Assembly: GCF_002209535.1 (NCBI RefSeq)
Contig: NZ_NJIG01000014.1
Span: 1 to 64,000, forward strand
From: Achromobacter marplatensis
GTDB taxonomy: Bacteria; Pseudomonadota; Gammaproteobacteria; Burkholderiales; Burkholderiaceae_B
Direction of reading: 5' to 3'
DNA length: 64,000 nt
Of the stretch, positions 45,034-55,470 are shown piece after piece. Every line of letters starts with the position of its first letter. Within the stretch, counting starts at the first letter, position 1. The translations under genes were made by a program, and so were the position numbers. A model generated the notes under the pieces. That model was not told the DNA's origin, searched no databases, and saw nothing but the letters and a program-made list of their open reading frames with translations.

Positions 45034-45999
45034 ATGTTGATGAGACAAGGCTTGATGGCGGCCGCCCTGAGCGTGGCTGGCCTGGCGGCGGCGCTGCCGG
45101 CGCATGCGCAGGCGGACGCGTATCCGAACCAACCGGTCACGCTGGTGGTGCCGTTCCAGCCGGGCGGCGGCACGGATGCCGTGGCCCGCACCTTTGCCAA
45201 GGTGTCGGCGCAGTATTTCCCCAAGGGCATGGTGGTGCTGAACAAGTCCGGCGCGGGCGGCGCGGTGGGCTGGAAGTACGTGCTGAACAGCAAGAACGAC
45301 GGCCACACGCTGACCGTCGTGACGGCGGAGTTCGTGATCCTGCCGCTGCTGGGCCTGTTTGACCACACCTACAAGGACTACACGCCGCTGGTGCAACTGA
45401 ACGCCGACCCTGCCGCGATCGTGGTGCCGGTCAATTCGCCCTACAAGACGCTTGAGGAATTCATGGATGCAGCCAAGAAGGCGCCGGCCACGATGAACGT
45501 CGGCACCTCGGGCACCGGGTCCATCTATGACGTGGCGCTGAGCGCCTTCGAGGTCAAGTCCGACACCCGCTTCACGCACATTCCGTTTCCGGGTTCCGGC
45601 CCGGCCTTGCTGAACCTGCTGGGGGGTCAGCTGGACGCGGTGGCGACGAGCCCTGCCGAGGCGTCCGAATACGTGCGCGCCGGCAAGCTGCGCCTGCTGG
45701 TGCTGATGAGTGACAAGCGCGTGCCGGAATTCCCCGACGTGCCGACGGCCAAGGAGAAGGGCCTGGACGTGGCGTACGGCACCTGGCGCGGCATCGCCGG
45801 GCCGAAAGGCATGCCGCCCGCCACCGTGGCCAAGCTGAAGGAAGTCTTCGAAAAAGTCGCGCAGGACCCACAGCTGATCGCGGCGATCAAGGCCCAGAAC
45901 CTGGGTTACGTCTATGCCGACGGCGAGGCTTTCGAAAAGAAGATGGCGGCCGAGACCGCCGATTACGCGCAAGTCCTGAAGACCCTGAGCATCAAATAA
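45034..45999 (+). CDS. Bug-family tripartite tricarboxylate receptor (cluster 2)
   Basis: The 321-residue periplasmic receptor has a signal peptide ending AHAQA, then the Bug/TctC opening YPNQPVTLVVPFQPGGGTDA and the GTGSIYDVALSAFE segment. Bug proteins bind carboxylates, aromatic acids or amides, usually with TctAB-type permeases encoded elsewhere; no permease is present here. AAGGAGACAAGG precedes the ATG. Together with the cupin, SDR and IclR genes downstream it forms a small catabolic cluster of unknown substrate. Confidence 0.9.
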   Translation: MLMRQGLMAAALSVAGLAAALPAHAQADAYPNQPVTLVVPFQPGGGTDAVARTFAKVSAQYFPKGMVVLNKSGAGGAVGWKYVLNSKNDGHTLTVVTAEFVILPLLGLFDHTYKDYTPLVQLNADPAAIVVPVNSPYKTLEEFMDAAKKAPATMNVGTSGTGSIYDVALSAFEVKSDTRFTHIPFPGSGPALLNLLGGQLDAVATSPAEASEYVRAGKLRLLVLMSDKRVPEFPDVPTAKEKGLDVAYGTWRGIAGPKGMPPATVAKLKEVFEKVAQDPQLIAAIKAQNLGYVYADGEAFEKKMAAETADYAQVLKTLSIK

Positions 46000-46002
46000 G
46001 CC

Positions 46003-46521
46003 ATGAGCCAAACGACTGCTGTGCCCACTCCCTACCGTTATCCCAATCCCAAGGAAGCGCTGCCCGACATCGTGGTGCCGCAGGTGATTCCCGACGACGA
46101 GCGCGTCTGGGTGCCCCAGGCCGAAAACGTCTGGTTCCGGCCGCTCTGTCTGAACGTGTCGCAGGGCTACTGGATGAACCTGCTGCGCGTGCGCAAGTCG
46201 GGCGTGCTGAGCTGCCACCGCCATCCGCAGGCGGTGCATGGCTATGTCATCAAGGGGTCGTGGCGTTATCTGGAGCACGACTGGATCGCCCGCGAAGGCA
46301 GCTACGTTTTCGAGCCCCCGGGCGAAACGCACACCTTGTACGTCCCGGAAGACGTGGAGGAAATGATCACGATGTTCCAGGTCAACGGCGTCATGTACTA
46401 CTGCGACAGCGAGGGCCGGCACACGGGCTACGAAGACGTGTTCACCAAGCTGGACATGTGTCGCAAGCACTACGAAAGCGTGGGGCTGGGGGCGGACTAT
46501 GTCGATCAGTTCGTCCGCTGA
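46003..46521 (+). CDS. Cupin protein, 2,4'-dihydroxyacetophenone dioxygenase-like
   Basis: This 172-residue protein has a cupin barrel resembling 2,4'-dihydroxyacetophenone dioxygenase (DAD). The metal-site pattern is in CHRHPQAVHGYVIKGSWRYL and EPPGETHTLYVPEDVEEM, with three His and a Glu. DAD cleaves the side chain of an aromatic ketone; relatives have various ring or side-chain substrates, so the reaction here is not known. The gene starts three bases after the Bug stop and is followed ten bases later by the SDR gene. Confidence 0.78.
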   Translation: MSQTTAVPTPYRYPNPKEALPDIVVPQVIPDDERVWVPQAENVWFRPLCLNVSQGYWMNLLRVRKSGVLSCHRHPQAVHGYVIKGSWRYLEHDWIAREGSYVFEPPGETHTLYVPEDVEEMITMFQVNGVMYYCDSEGRHTGYEDVFTKLDMCRKHYESVGLGADYVDQFVR

Positions 46522-46531
46522 GGAACACGCC

Positions 46532-47248
46532 ATGAGCTTTCAGGCAGGGCTGTTCAAGGAAAAGACCGCGGTGGTCACGGGCGGTACTCAAGGGCTGGGC
46601 CGGGGCGTAGCCGAAGCGCTGGCGCGGCTGGGCGCGCGCGTGATCGCGGTGGGGCTGCCATCGGCCGAAGCGCCGCCGGCCGGCGTGGAGGTGGCGACGC
46701 TGGACGTCACGCAAGCGGAAGACGTTGCGGCGTTTGCCGCCACGCTGGAACGCGTGGACATCCTCATCAACTGCGCCGGCGTGATCTTCCGGCACGAGGA
46801 GTTCAAGCTGCCCGTGTTCGAGCGCGTGCTGGACATCAACCTTACTGGCACCATGCGCGTGTGCGAAGCGTTGCGGCCGCAGCTGGCGCGCGCCAAGGGA
46901 TGCATCGTCAACACGGCGTCGATGCTGAGTTTCTTTGGCGGCGGCCTGGTGCCGGCTTATAGCGCGAGCAAGGGCGGAGTGGCGCAACTGACGAAGTCGC
47001 TTGCCATCGCTTATGCCGAGGCGGACATCCGGGTCAATGCGGTGGCGCCGGGGTGGATCGCCACGCCGCTGACGGAGGCCTTGCAGAAGGATCCCGCGCG
47101 CGCCTCGCGCATCCTGGAACGCACGCCGCTCAAGCGCTGGGGCACGCCGGACGATGTGGCGCAGGCGGTCATGTTCCTGTGTTCGCCGGCGTCGGCGTTC
47201 ATGACGGGCGTGGTGATGCCGGTGGATGGCGGCTACATGGTAACCTGA
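46532..47248 (+). CDS. SDR-family oxidoreductase (cluster 2)
   Basis: This 238-residue classical SDR shows VVTGGTQGLGRGVAEAL, NCAGVIFRHEEF, catalytic YSASKGGVAQL and VVMPVDGGYMVT. ATG 46532 is used because GAGGAACACGCC lies upstream and it begins with the normal strand; a longer form from 46499 would run through the cupin gene. It presumably acts on the compound recognised by the Bug receptor or on the cupin product. Confidence 0.85.
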   Translation: MSFQAGLFKEKTAVVTGGTQGLGRGVAEALARLGARVIAVGLPSAEAPPAGVEVATLDVTQAEDVAAFAATLERVDILINCAGVIFRHEEFKLPVFERVLDINLTGTMRVCEALRPQLARAKGCIVNTASMLSFFGGGLVPAYSASKGGVAQLTKSLAIAYAEADIRVNAVAPGWIATPLTEALQKDPARASRILERTPLKRWGTPDDVAQAVMFLCSPASAFMTGVVMPVDGGYMVT

Positions 47249-47292
47249 CCCGCGCTCCGGCCCGCCGGCGCGCTTTGTCACGGAAACCGTCA

Positions 47293-48141
47293 ATGAGAGT
47301 CCCCCGCGTGAAGCCTCCCCGCGCCGCCACCACAGAGGCCGCGTCGACTGCATCGGTTGCGGCGCCGGCCGTCGCCGGCACCGCCTCTTTCTCCAAGTTC
47401 ATGCGCGTGCTCGACGCCATCGCGTTGGGGGGTGATACGGCGTGGACGGTCAACGAGCTAAGTGCCCGGCTGGGCTATCCGCGCCCGACGATCTACCGCA
47501 TCGTCGAGGCGCTGATCGCCGAACAATTGATCGTGCCCAAACGCAATGGCCAGTCCTTCGGCCTGGGCCCTCGGCTTGTCAGCCTGGCCAGCCGCGCGCT
47601 GGAAAGCTCCGACATCCGGCAGTTGTGCAAGGACCACCTGTTCGACCTAAAAGAGGTCACGCAGGAAACTGTGCATCTTGCGGTGCCGGACCGGTCCGAA
47701 ATGACCTACATCGACAAGCTGGAAAGCCCGAAGGCGGTGCGCATGAACTCGCGCCTGGGCAGCCGCGTCACGATGTACTCCAGTTCGGTGGGCAAGGCCT
47801 ATCTGGCGCAGTTGCTTCCGGCGGCGCGCGACGCCCTCATCCAGACACTGGATTTCAAAGCGTTCACCGAGGCCACGCTGCGCACGCCGCAGGCGTTGCG
47901 CAAAGAACTGGAGCAGATCCGCCGGCAGGGCTACGCGGAAGACCGTGAAGAGAACGAGAAGGACATCTTCTGCTTCGGTTGCGCGATCACCGACAAGCAG
48001 GGCATGCCGGTCGCGTGCGTGAGTTTGAGCATTCCCGCGTTCCGTATGAGCGCCAATCGCGAGGTCAGCTATATCAAGCCGCTGGTCGACACGTGCGCGG
48101 CAATTTCCAGAAAGCTGGCGATGGTGGATTTTTCAGGCTGA
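47293..48141 (+). CDS. IclR-family transcriptional regulator (cluster 2)
   Basis: The 282-residue IclR protein has an Ala/Thr/Val-rich N-terminal extension (about 1-32), a winged helix with SARLGYPRPTIYRIVEALIA, and the effector domain with SRLGSRVTMYSSSVGKAYLA and ENEKDIFCFGCAI. ATG 47293 is plausible, but GTG 47308 would shorten the extension. It is the last gene of the Bug-cupin-SDR set, 44 bases after the SDR stop, and likely regulates that set. Confidence 0.85.
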   Translation: MRVPRVKPPRAATTEAASTASVAAPAVAGTASFSKFMRVLDAIALGGDTAWTVNELSARLGYPRPTIYRIVEALIAEQLIVPKRNGQSFGLGPRLVSLASRALESSDIRQLCKDHLFDLKEVTQETVHLAVPDRSEMTYIDKLESPKAVRMNSRLGSRVTMYSSSVGKAYLAQLLPAARDALIQTLDFKAFTEATLRTPQALRKELEQIRRQGYAEDREENEKDIFCFGCAITDKQGMPVACVSLSIPAFRMSANREVSYIKPLVDTCAAISRKLAMVDFSG

Positions 48142-48272
48142 TCGGCTGCGGCTTTTCCACGACAAACACCGTCTGGAATTACCGCTGGTTACGTGTGCGC
48201 CGCAGGGTAGACGACTGGATGCGGGTAAATCCCGGCCTGTTTTAAGGGACTGGTCGCGCTATTGTTGCGCTC

Positions 48273-49772
48273 ATGAATTCACTGGTCGAAACCGGCCTGG
48301 CACAAGTGCAGGCGCCTTATTCGTTGCAGCAGCTGATCGAGGCGTTGTCGGCCGCGTTGCCCGCGCACTGCGTATTGTTCCGCGAAGAGGACACGCGCCC
48401 CTACGAGTGCGACGGCCTGTCGCTGTATCGCGCGCTGCCTGCCGTCGTGGCGTTGCCGGAAACCGAAGAACAAGTCCAAGCCGTCATGCGCATCTGCAAG
48501 CGGCTGAACGCGCCGATCGTCGCGCGCGGCGCGGGCACCGGCCTGTCCGGCGGCGCCATGCCGCACAGCCAGGGCGTGCTGCTGGGCCTGTCGAAGTTCA
48601 ACCGCATCAAGCATATCGATCTGGCCAGCGCCACGGCGATCGTGCAGCCTGGCGTGCGCAATCTGGCGATTTCGGAAGCGGCCTCGCCTTACGGGCTGTA
48701 CTACGCGCCCGATCCCTCCAGCCAGATTGCCTGTTCCATCGGCGGCAATGTGGCCGAGAATTCCGGCGGCGTGCATTGCCTGAAATACGGTTTGACCGTG
48801 CACAACGTGCTGCGCGTGCGTGTGGTCACGATCGACGGCGACGTGGTCGAGCTGGGTTCCGAAGCGCCGGACGCGCCGGGCCTGGACCTGCTGTCCGTCT
48901 TCATAGGATCTGAAGGCATGTTGGGCGTGGTGACCGAGGTCACGGTCAAGCTGATTCCCAAACCGGCTTGCGCGCAGGTCGTGATGGCCAGTTTTTCCAG
49001 CGTCGAGGCAGCCGGCAACGCGGTCACGCAGGTGATCGCGGCGGGCATGATTCCCGCAGGGCTTGAAATGATGGACCGACGCGCCACGCATATGGTCGAA
49101 CCGTTCGTGCGCGCCGGCTACGACATGGACGCACAGGCGATCCTGCTGTGCGAGTCCGATGGCACGCCCGAAGAGGTGGCGCACGAGATCGACCGGATGG
49201 AAGCGGTGTTCCGCGCCGCCGGCGCCACGCGCTGCCAGGTATCGACCTCTGAGGCCGAACGGCTGAAATTCTGGGCTGGCCGCAAGAACGCATTTCCGGC
49301 TGCGGGCCGTGTGTCGCCGGATTACTACTGCATGGACGGCACGATTCCGCGCCGCCATCTGGCGCGCGTGCTGGGCGCCATCGAACAGATGGAAGACGAA
49401 TTCGGCTTGCGTTGCGCCAACGTGTTCCACGCGGGCGACGGCAATCTGCATCCGCTGATCCTGTTCGATTCGAACAAGCCGGACGAGGTGGAACGGGCCG
49501 AGAAATTCGGCGCGGCCATTCTTGAGCTGTGCGTGCAGGTAGGAGGGACCGTGACCGGAGAGCACGGTGTGGGTATGGAGAAAATAAATCAAATGTGCGT
49601 GCAATTCTCTCGGGAAGAACTCGACGCGTTCCTGGCGGTCAAGCGGGCATTCGACCCGCCGTGCCTGCTGAATCCTGAAAAGGTCATTCCCACGCTGGCT
49701 CGCTGTGCCGAATACGGCAAGATGCATGTCCATGCGGGCGAGCTGCGCTTCCCCGATCTCGCCCGCTTCTAG
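48273..49772 (+). CDS. glcD: Glycolate oxidase subunit GlcD
   Basis: This 499-residue FAD subunit of the glycolate dehydrogenase complex oxidises glycolate to glyoxylate. The FAD domain shows ARGAGTGLSGGAMPHSQGVL (20 residues) and IGGNVAENSGGVHCLKYG, and the substrate-binding C-terminus shows FHAGDGNLHPLILFD and GEHGVGMEKINQMC. It is the first of the glcDEF operon, with glcE 12 bases downstream. The regulator GlcC and GlcG/B/A genes are not adjacent. Confidence 0.95.
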   Translation: MNSLVETGLAQVQAPYSLQQLIEALSAALPAHCVLFREEDTRPYECDGLSLYRALPAVVALPETEEQVQAVMRICKRLNAPIVARGAGTGLSGGAMPHSQGVLLGLSKFNRIKHIDLASATAIVQPGVRNLAISEAASPYGLYYAPDPSSQIACSIGGNVAENSGGVHCLKYGLTVHNVLRVRVVTIDGDVVELGSEAPDAPGLDLLSVFIGSEGMLGVVTEVTVKLIPKPACAQVVMASFSSVEAAGNAVTQVIAAGMIPAGLEMMDRRATHMVEPFVRAGYDMDAQAILLCESDGTPEEVAHEIDRMEAVFRAAGATRCQVSTSEAERLKFWAGRKNAFPAAGRVSPDYYCMDGTIPRRHLARVLGAIEQMEDEFGLRCANVFHAGDGNLHPLILFDSNKPDEVERAEKFGAAILELCVQVGGTVTGEHGVGMEKINQMCVQFSREELDAFLAVKRAFDPPCLLNPEKVIPTLARCAEYGKMHVHAGELRFPDLARF

Positions 49773-49784
49773 GACGTATCCCCC

Positions 49785-50891
49785 ATGGATTTTGTCCTGT
49801 CGGAATTGTGCGACCAGGTCATGACGGCCCGTGCCGGCCATAAACCGCTGTTTGTGATGGGCGGAGGCAGCAAGGCGTTCTACGGCAATTACCGTCCGGT
49901 AAGGCCGCAAGACGGCCACTGCCTGCTGGACATGACGCCGTATCGCGGCATCGTCAGCTACCACCCGTCCGAACTGGTGGTGACGGTGCGCGCGGGTACG
50001 CCGCTGGCCGAACTGGAAGCGGCGTTGGCTGAAAACGGCCAGATGCTGGCGTTCGAACCGCCGCATTTCGGGGCTGTCGCCACGGTGGGCGGCTGCGTGG
50101 CGGCGGGGCTGTCCGGCCCGCGCCGCATGAGCGCGGGCGCCTTGCGCGACTTCGTGCTGGGGACGCGGCTGCTGGATTCGGAAGGACGCATCCTGTCGTT
50201 TGGTGGAGAGGTCATGAAGAACGTGGCGGGGTATGACGTTTCGCGACTGCTGGCCGGTTCGCACGGCATCTTTGGCGCGCTGCTGGACGTCTCGCTCAAG
50301 GTCGTGCCGCGCCCGATGGAAGAGGTGACGCTCGTCATGCCCGCCACCCAGGCCCAGGCGCTGGCCAGCTTCGCGCTGTGGCGCGGCAAGCCCTTGCCGA
50401 TCTCGGCCACCAGTTGGACGGGGGGCGATGAGCATGCCGAGGGGGTGATGCACGTGCGCCTGTCGGGCGCGCCGCCGGCCATCGCCAGCGCGCGCCAGGT
50501 CATCGGCGGCGACCCCCTGGATCCCGATGCGGCGCAGGCCTGGTGGCTGGCGCTGCGCGAGCAGACTCACGCCTTCTTCGCGCCGGGTCAGCCCCTGTGG
50601 CGCATGGCCTTGCCGCCCACGGCCGCCGCGCTGGCGATGGGCCCGACCCTGATCGAATGGGGCGGCGGGCAGCGCTGGCTATCCGGCCCGCGTGATGCCG
50701 CGGAACTGCGCGACACCGCGGCGCGGCTGGGCGGGCACGCCACCCTGTTCCGCGCGGGCCACAGCAAGCCGCCGGCCGACGGTGTGTTCCATCCGCTGGC
50801 GCCCGGCATCGCGTCAATCACGCGCCGCCTCAAGCAAGAGCTTGACCCGGCCGGCCTGTTCAACCCCGGCCGCCTGGTCCTGGAGCTATAG
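49785..50891 (+). CDS. glcE: Glycolate oxidase subunit GlcE
   Basis: The 368-residue subunit is a second FAD-binding protein of the complex, with the motifs VMGGGSKAFYG, GATVGGCVAAGLSGPRR-like sequence and GEVMKNVAGYDVSRLLAGSH (20 residues). The C-terminus ELDPAGLFNPGRLVLEL is standard. It lies between glcD and glcF with short gaps; all three subunits are needed for activity in E. coli. Confidence 0.94.
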   Translation: MDFVLSELCDQVMTARAGHKPLFVMGGGSKAFYGNYRPVRPQDGHCLLDMTPYRGIVSYHPSELVVTVRAGTPLAELEAALAENGQMLAFEPPHFGAVATVGGCVAAGLSGPRRMSAGALRDFVLGTRLLDSEGRILSFGGEVMKNVAGYDVSRLLAGSHGIFGALLDVSLKVVPRPMEEVTLVMPATQAQALASFALWRGKPLPISATSWTGGDEHAEGVMHVRLSGAPPAIASARQVIGGDPLDPDAAQAWWLALREQTHAFFAPGQPLWRMALPPTAAALAMGPTLIEWGGGQRWLSGPRDAAELRDTAARLGGHATLFRAGHSKPPADGVFHPLAPGIASITRRLKQELDPAGLFNPGRLVLEL

Positions 50892-50897
50892 CGCATC

Positions 50898-52133
50898 ATG
50901 CAAACCAACCTGGCATCCTGGGCACGCGATACCGACCTGGGCAAAGAGGCCGACGCCATCCTGCGGCGTTGCGTGCATTGCGGTTTTTGCACGGCCACCT
51001 GTCCGACGTATCAGGTATTGGGCGACGAGCTGGACAGTCCGCGAGGCCGCATCTACCTGATCAAGCAGGTGCTGGAGGGCGCCGAGCCCACGCAGTCCAC
51101 GCAACAGCACCTGGACCGCTGCCTGACCTGCCGCAATTGCGAAACCACATGTCCGTCCGGCGTTGAATACGGCCATCTGATCGATATCGGGCGCAAGATC
51201 GTGGACGAGCGCGTTCCGCGTTCCTGGGCCGAAAAGGCCAAGCGCAATTTCCTGCGTCGCGCCATGCTGTCGCCGATGTTCGCGCCGGCGATGCGGTTGG
51301 GGCAGGCCGTGCGCGGCTTCTTGCCTGAAGCGCTCAAGCGCAAGGTGCCGGAACGCCGCGACGCAGGCCCGTTGCCCGCCGTGGCCGGGCATGCGCGGCA
51401 AGTGCTGATGCTGGCCGGTTGCGTGCAGCCGGCCATGATGCCCACGATCGACGCGGCCACGATCCGCGTGCTGGATGCTGTGGGCATCGGTGCACGCATC
51501 GCGCCGGGCGCCGGGTGCTGCGGCGCAGTCAGCTTCCACCTGGACGCGCAGGACGCGGCGCTGGCGCAGATGCGTGCCAATGTCGACGCCTGGTGGCCGC
51601 TGGTTCAGGATGGGGGCGTCGAAGCCATCGTCATGAACGCGTCGGGCTGCGGCGCGATGGTGAAGGAATACGCGCACCACCTCAAACACGATCCCGCGTA
51701 CGCCCAGAAGGCCGCGGATATCGTCGCGCTGGTGAAGGACGTGGCCGAGATCGTGGCGCCGCATGCCGAGCAGCTGCGCGCACGGTTGCCGGCCGGCACG
51801 CGGGCCGCATTCCATCCGCCCTGCACCTTGCAGCACTGGCAGGGGCTGCGGCCGCTGTCGGAGCAACTGCTGACAGACCTGGGGTTTGAACTGCTGCCGT
51901 TCGCCGACAAGCACTTGTGTTGCGGTTCGGCGGGGGCCTATTCGGTGCTGAACCCGGAGATCGCGCTGGAACTGCGCGACCGCAAGCTGGGCGCCATCGC
52001 GGCAGGCGGGCCGGACGTGATCCTGTCGGCCAACATCGGCTGCATCGGGCATCTGCAAAGCGGCACCGACACGCCCGTGCGGCATTGGGTGGAAGTCGTG
52101 GACGAACAGTTGCAGAAGGCGCTTACGGCATAA
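50898..52133 (+). CDS. glcF: Glycolate oxidase iron-sulfur subunit GlcF
   Basis: The 411-residue subunit passes electrons from the flavin subunits toward quinone or another acceptor. It contains two ferredoxin-type clusters, CVHCGFCTATCPTYQ and CLTCRNCETTCPSGVEYG, and two CCG domains (PGAGCCGAVSFHLD and DKHLCCGSAGAYSV). Length is typical. A strong hairpin between glcF and the convergent pntB follows. Confidence 0.96.
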   Translation: MQTNLASWARDTDLGKEADAILRRCVHCGFCTATCPTYQVLGDELDSPRGRIYLIKQVLEGAEPTQSTQQHLDRCLTCRNCETTCPSGVEYGHLIDIGRKIVDERVPRSWAEKAKRNFLRRAMLSPMFAPAMRLGQAVRGFLPEALKRKVPERRDAGPLPAVAGHARQVLMLAGCVQPAMMPTIDAATIRVLDAVGIGARIAPGAGCCGAVSFHLDAQDAALAQMRANVDAWWPLVQDGGVEAIVMNASGCGAMVKEYAHHLKHDPAYAQKAADIVALVKDVAEIVAPHAEQLRARLPAGTRAAFHPPCTLQHWQGLRPLSEQLLTDLGFELLPFADKHLCCGSAGAYSVLNPEIALELRDRKLGAIAAGGPDVILSANIGCIGHLQSGTDTPVRHWVEVVDEQLQKALTA

Positions 52134-52143
52134 GGGCAGGAGG

Positions 52144-52178
52144 CCCCCACGAACGCCCCGTTCGGGGCATTCGTGGGC
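52144..52178. terminator. Hairpin between convergent glcF and pntB
   Basis: CCCACGAA and TTCGTGGG (52146-52153 and 52170-52177) flank GCCCC-GTTC-GGGGC with a single mismatch. There is no T-run, so it may terminate poorly alone, or act as a 3'-end stabiliser. Confidence 0.5.
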
Positions 52179-52187
52179 AGGCGGCGG

Positions 52188-53623
<1,436 letters not shown>

Positions 53624-53627
<4 letters not shown>

Positions 53628-53941
53628 TTCGCTTCCTCCTTGCCCGGCTTGCGATCCTTTTTCTTGAACATCTCCAGCATGCGCCGGGTCACCAGGAAGC
53701 CGCCGAAGACGTTCACCGCGGCCAGCGCCACGGCGAACACGCCCATGCCGCGGGCCAGTCCGCCTTCGGTCAACGCGGCCGCCAGCATGGCGCCCACGAT
53801 GATGATGGCCGAGATGGCGTTGGTGACCGCCATCAGCGGCGTGTGCAGGGCGGGGGTGACGTTCCACACGACGTGGTAGCCGACATAGATGGCCAGCACG
53901 AAGATGATGAGGTTCATCAGGGTGGGGTTGATCGCTTCCAT
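53624..53941 (-). CDS. pntAB: NAD(P) transhydrogenase subunit alpha, membrane part (PntAB/alpha2)
   Basis: The 105-residue protein has three membrane helices and the PntA C-terminal motifs [20 protein letters not shown] and [12 protein letters not shown]. It completes the membrane domain in the three-subunit transhydrogenase type, unlike E. coli, where it is fused to the NAD domain. CGGAGGACCTGAAC precedes the ATG. Stop and pntB start overlap as ATGA. Confidence 0.95.
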
Positions 53942-53943
53942 GT

Positions 53944-55062
53944 TCAGGTCCTCCGCGTCACATTGCCGCCTTCGCACACCAGGCAGGCCGCCACGATTTC
54001 ATCGTCGCGCTGGATTGCCAGCGCGCCGTCCGCATTGATGATGAGCTTCAGGAAGTCCAGGATGTTGCGCGCGTACAGCGCGGACGCATCGGTGGCCACC
54101 AGACCGGGCAGGTTGGTCAGCCCGATGATCGTCACGCCGTGCTTCTCCACGACCTGGCCTTTCTCGGACAAGGGGCAGTTGCCGCCGCGTTCGACGGCCA
54201 GGTCGACCAGCACCGAGCCGGGCTTCATGGCCGCGACGGTTTCCGCGGACACCAGCGTTGGCGCGGGACGGCCCGGGATCAGGGCCGTGGTGATGACGAG
54301 GTCCGCCTGCTTGCAGCGTTCGGACACCAGCGCCGCCTGCCGCGCCATCCAGCTGGGCGGCATGGCGCGCGCGTAGCCGCCTGTGCCTTGGGCGATCTCG
54401 CGTTCCTCTTCGGTCTCGAAAGGCACGTCGATGAACTTGGCGCCCAGCGATTCCACCTGCTCGCGCGCGGCGGGTCGCACGTCGGACGCTTCGACCACCG
54501 CGCCCAGGCGCTTGGCCGTGGCGATGGCCTGCAGACCGGCTACGCCGGTGCCCAGGACCACCGCGCGCGCGGCTTTCAGGGTGCCCGCGGCGGTCATCAT
54601 CATCGGGATCAGCCGGCCGTAATGGTGCGCCGCCAGCAGCACGGCCTTGTAGCCGGCCAGGTTGGCTTGCGAGGACAGCACGTCCAGGCTTTGGGCGCGC
54701 GTGATGCGGGGGGCGGCCTCGAGCGCGAATCCGACCAGTCCTGCACCGGCCATCTGCTCCAGGCCTTCGGCATCGAACGGATCGAGCATGCCGATCACGA
54801 CCGTGCCGGGCTTCATGTGCGGTAATTCCGCGGCGGAGGGCGCACGAACCTTCATGACCAGTTCGGCGCCCAGGGCATCCTGGGCGGAACCGAGCGTGGC
54901 GCCCGCGGCCTCGTAGGCGTCGTCCAGATAGCGGGCCGCAGTGCCTGCGCCACGCTCTACGACAACGGTGTGTTTGCCGCCTACGTACTTCTTGACGGTT
55001 TCCGGTGTTGCTGCGACACGGGTTTCCCCGTCTCGGGTTTCTTTTGGTATCCCGATGTGCAT
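53944..55062 (-). CDS. pntAA: NAD(P) transhydrogenase subunit alpha, NAD-binding part (PntAA/alpha1)
   Basis: This 372-residue cytoplasmic NAD(H)-binding subunit starts [20 protein letters not shown] and includes [20 protein letters not shown] and the mobile region [20 protein letters not shown]. It is split from the membrane alpha2 subunit and lies directly upstream of it. ATG 55062 follows GGAGAGGCGTCG. The order pntAA-pntAB-pntB is standard for this form of the enzyme. Confidence 0.96.
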   Translation of the reverse strand: MHIGIPKETRDGETRVAATPETVKKYVGGKHTVVVERGAGTAARYLDDAYEAAGATLGSAQDALGAELVMKVRAPSAAELPHMKPGTVVIGMLDPFDAEGLEQMAGAGLVGFALEAAPRITRAQSLDVLSSQANLAGYKAVLLAAHHYGRLIPMMMTAAGTLKAARAVVLGTGVAGLQAIATAKRLGAVVEASDVRPAAREQVESLGAKFIDVPFETEEEREIAQGTGGYARAMPPSWMARQAALVSERCKQADLVITTALIPGRPAPTLVSAETVAAMKPGSVLVDLAVERGGNCPLSEKGQVVEKHGVTIIGLTNLPGLVATDASALYARNILDFLKLIINADGALAIQRDDEIVAACLVCEGGNVTRRT

Positions 55063-55167
55063 CGACGCCTCTCCTAGAAGGTTCGCCGTAGTTATACACG
55101 GGAATGGCACCGGCACGCTGCCCTGGCTTCGCCTGCATGCTGCGCATCCGGATCGCGCCCATTCGAC

Positions 55168-55346
55168 GTAGGATGGGTGGAGCGCGAGAGTCCTTGCGCA
55201 AGAATGCCGGTTTCCAGCGCGCGCAACCCATTAAGCGGACGCTGCGTTGTGGCTGAAACCGCTAAAAATTCACCGTTGCTTGATGGGTTGCGCGCGCTCG
55301 ATAATTGAGTTCTTGCTTAAGGATTTTCGCGCTTCACCCATCCTAC
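55168..55346. repeat. Nested inverted-repeat (REPIN/MITE-like) element
   Basis: The element has outer arms 55168-55204 and 55310-55346 (37 bases each, beginning GTAGGATGGGTG and ending CACCCATCCTAC) that are imperfectly complementary. Inner arms 55216-55236 and 55278-55298 (21 bases) differ at one position. Each half also contains GATGGGT and ACCCAT in opposite orientation, so each is itself a REP-like hairpin. The whole 179-base unit can form one long cruciform. No transposase is encoded. The 55063-55470 gap otherwise contains no recognised gene. Confidence 0.85.
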
Positions 55347-55362
55347 GGCCCGAATTGAATCG

Positions 55363-55395
55363 AAAAAAAAAGCCCCATGGCGAACCATGGGGCTT
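55363..55395 (-). terminator. Minus-strand terminator after the N-formylglutamate amidohydrolase-like gene
   Basis: Stem AAGCCCCATGG-CGAA-CCATGGGGCTT (55370-55395, read on plus) is preceded by nine A residues, which form the U-tract in a minus-strand transcript. Confidence 0.92.
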
Positions 55396-55470
55396 CGGGT
55401 CTTTCAACCCACTTGCTCCGGCCAGTCTTACCACGCCGCTGGCCGGCTACTTGCGTGCAGGCGTCCGGCG

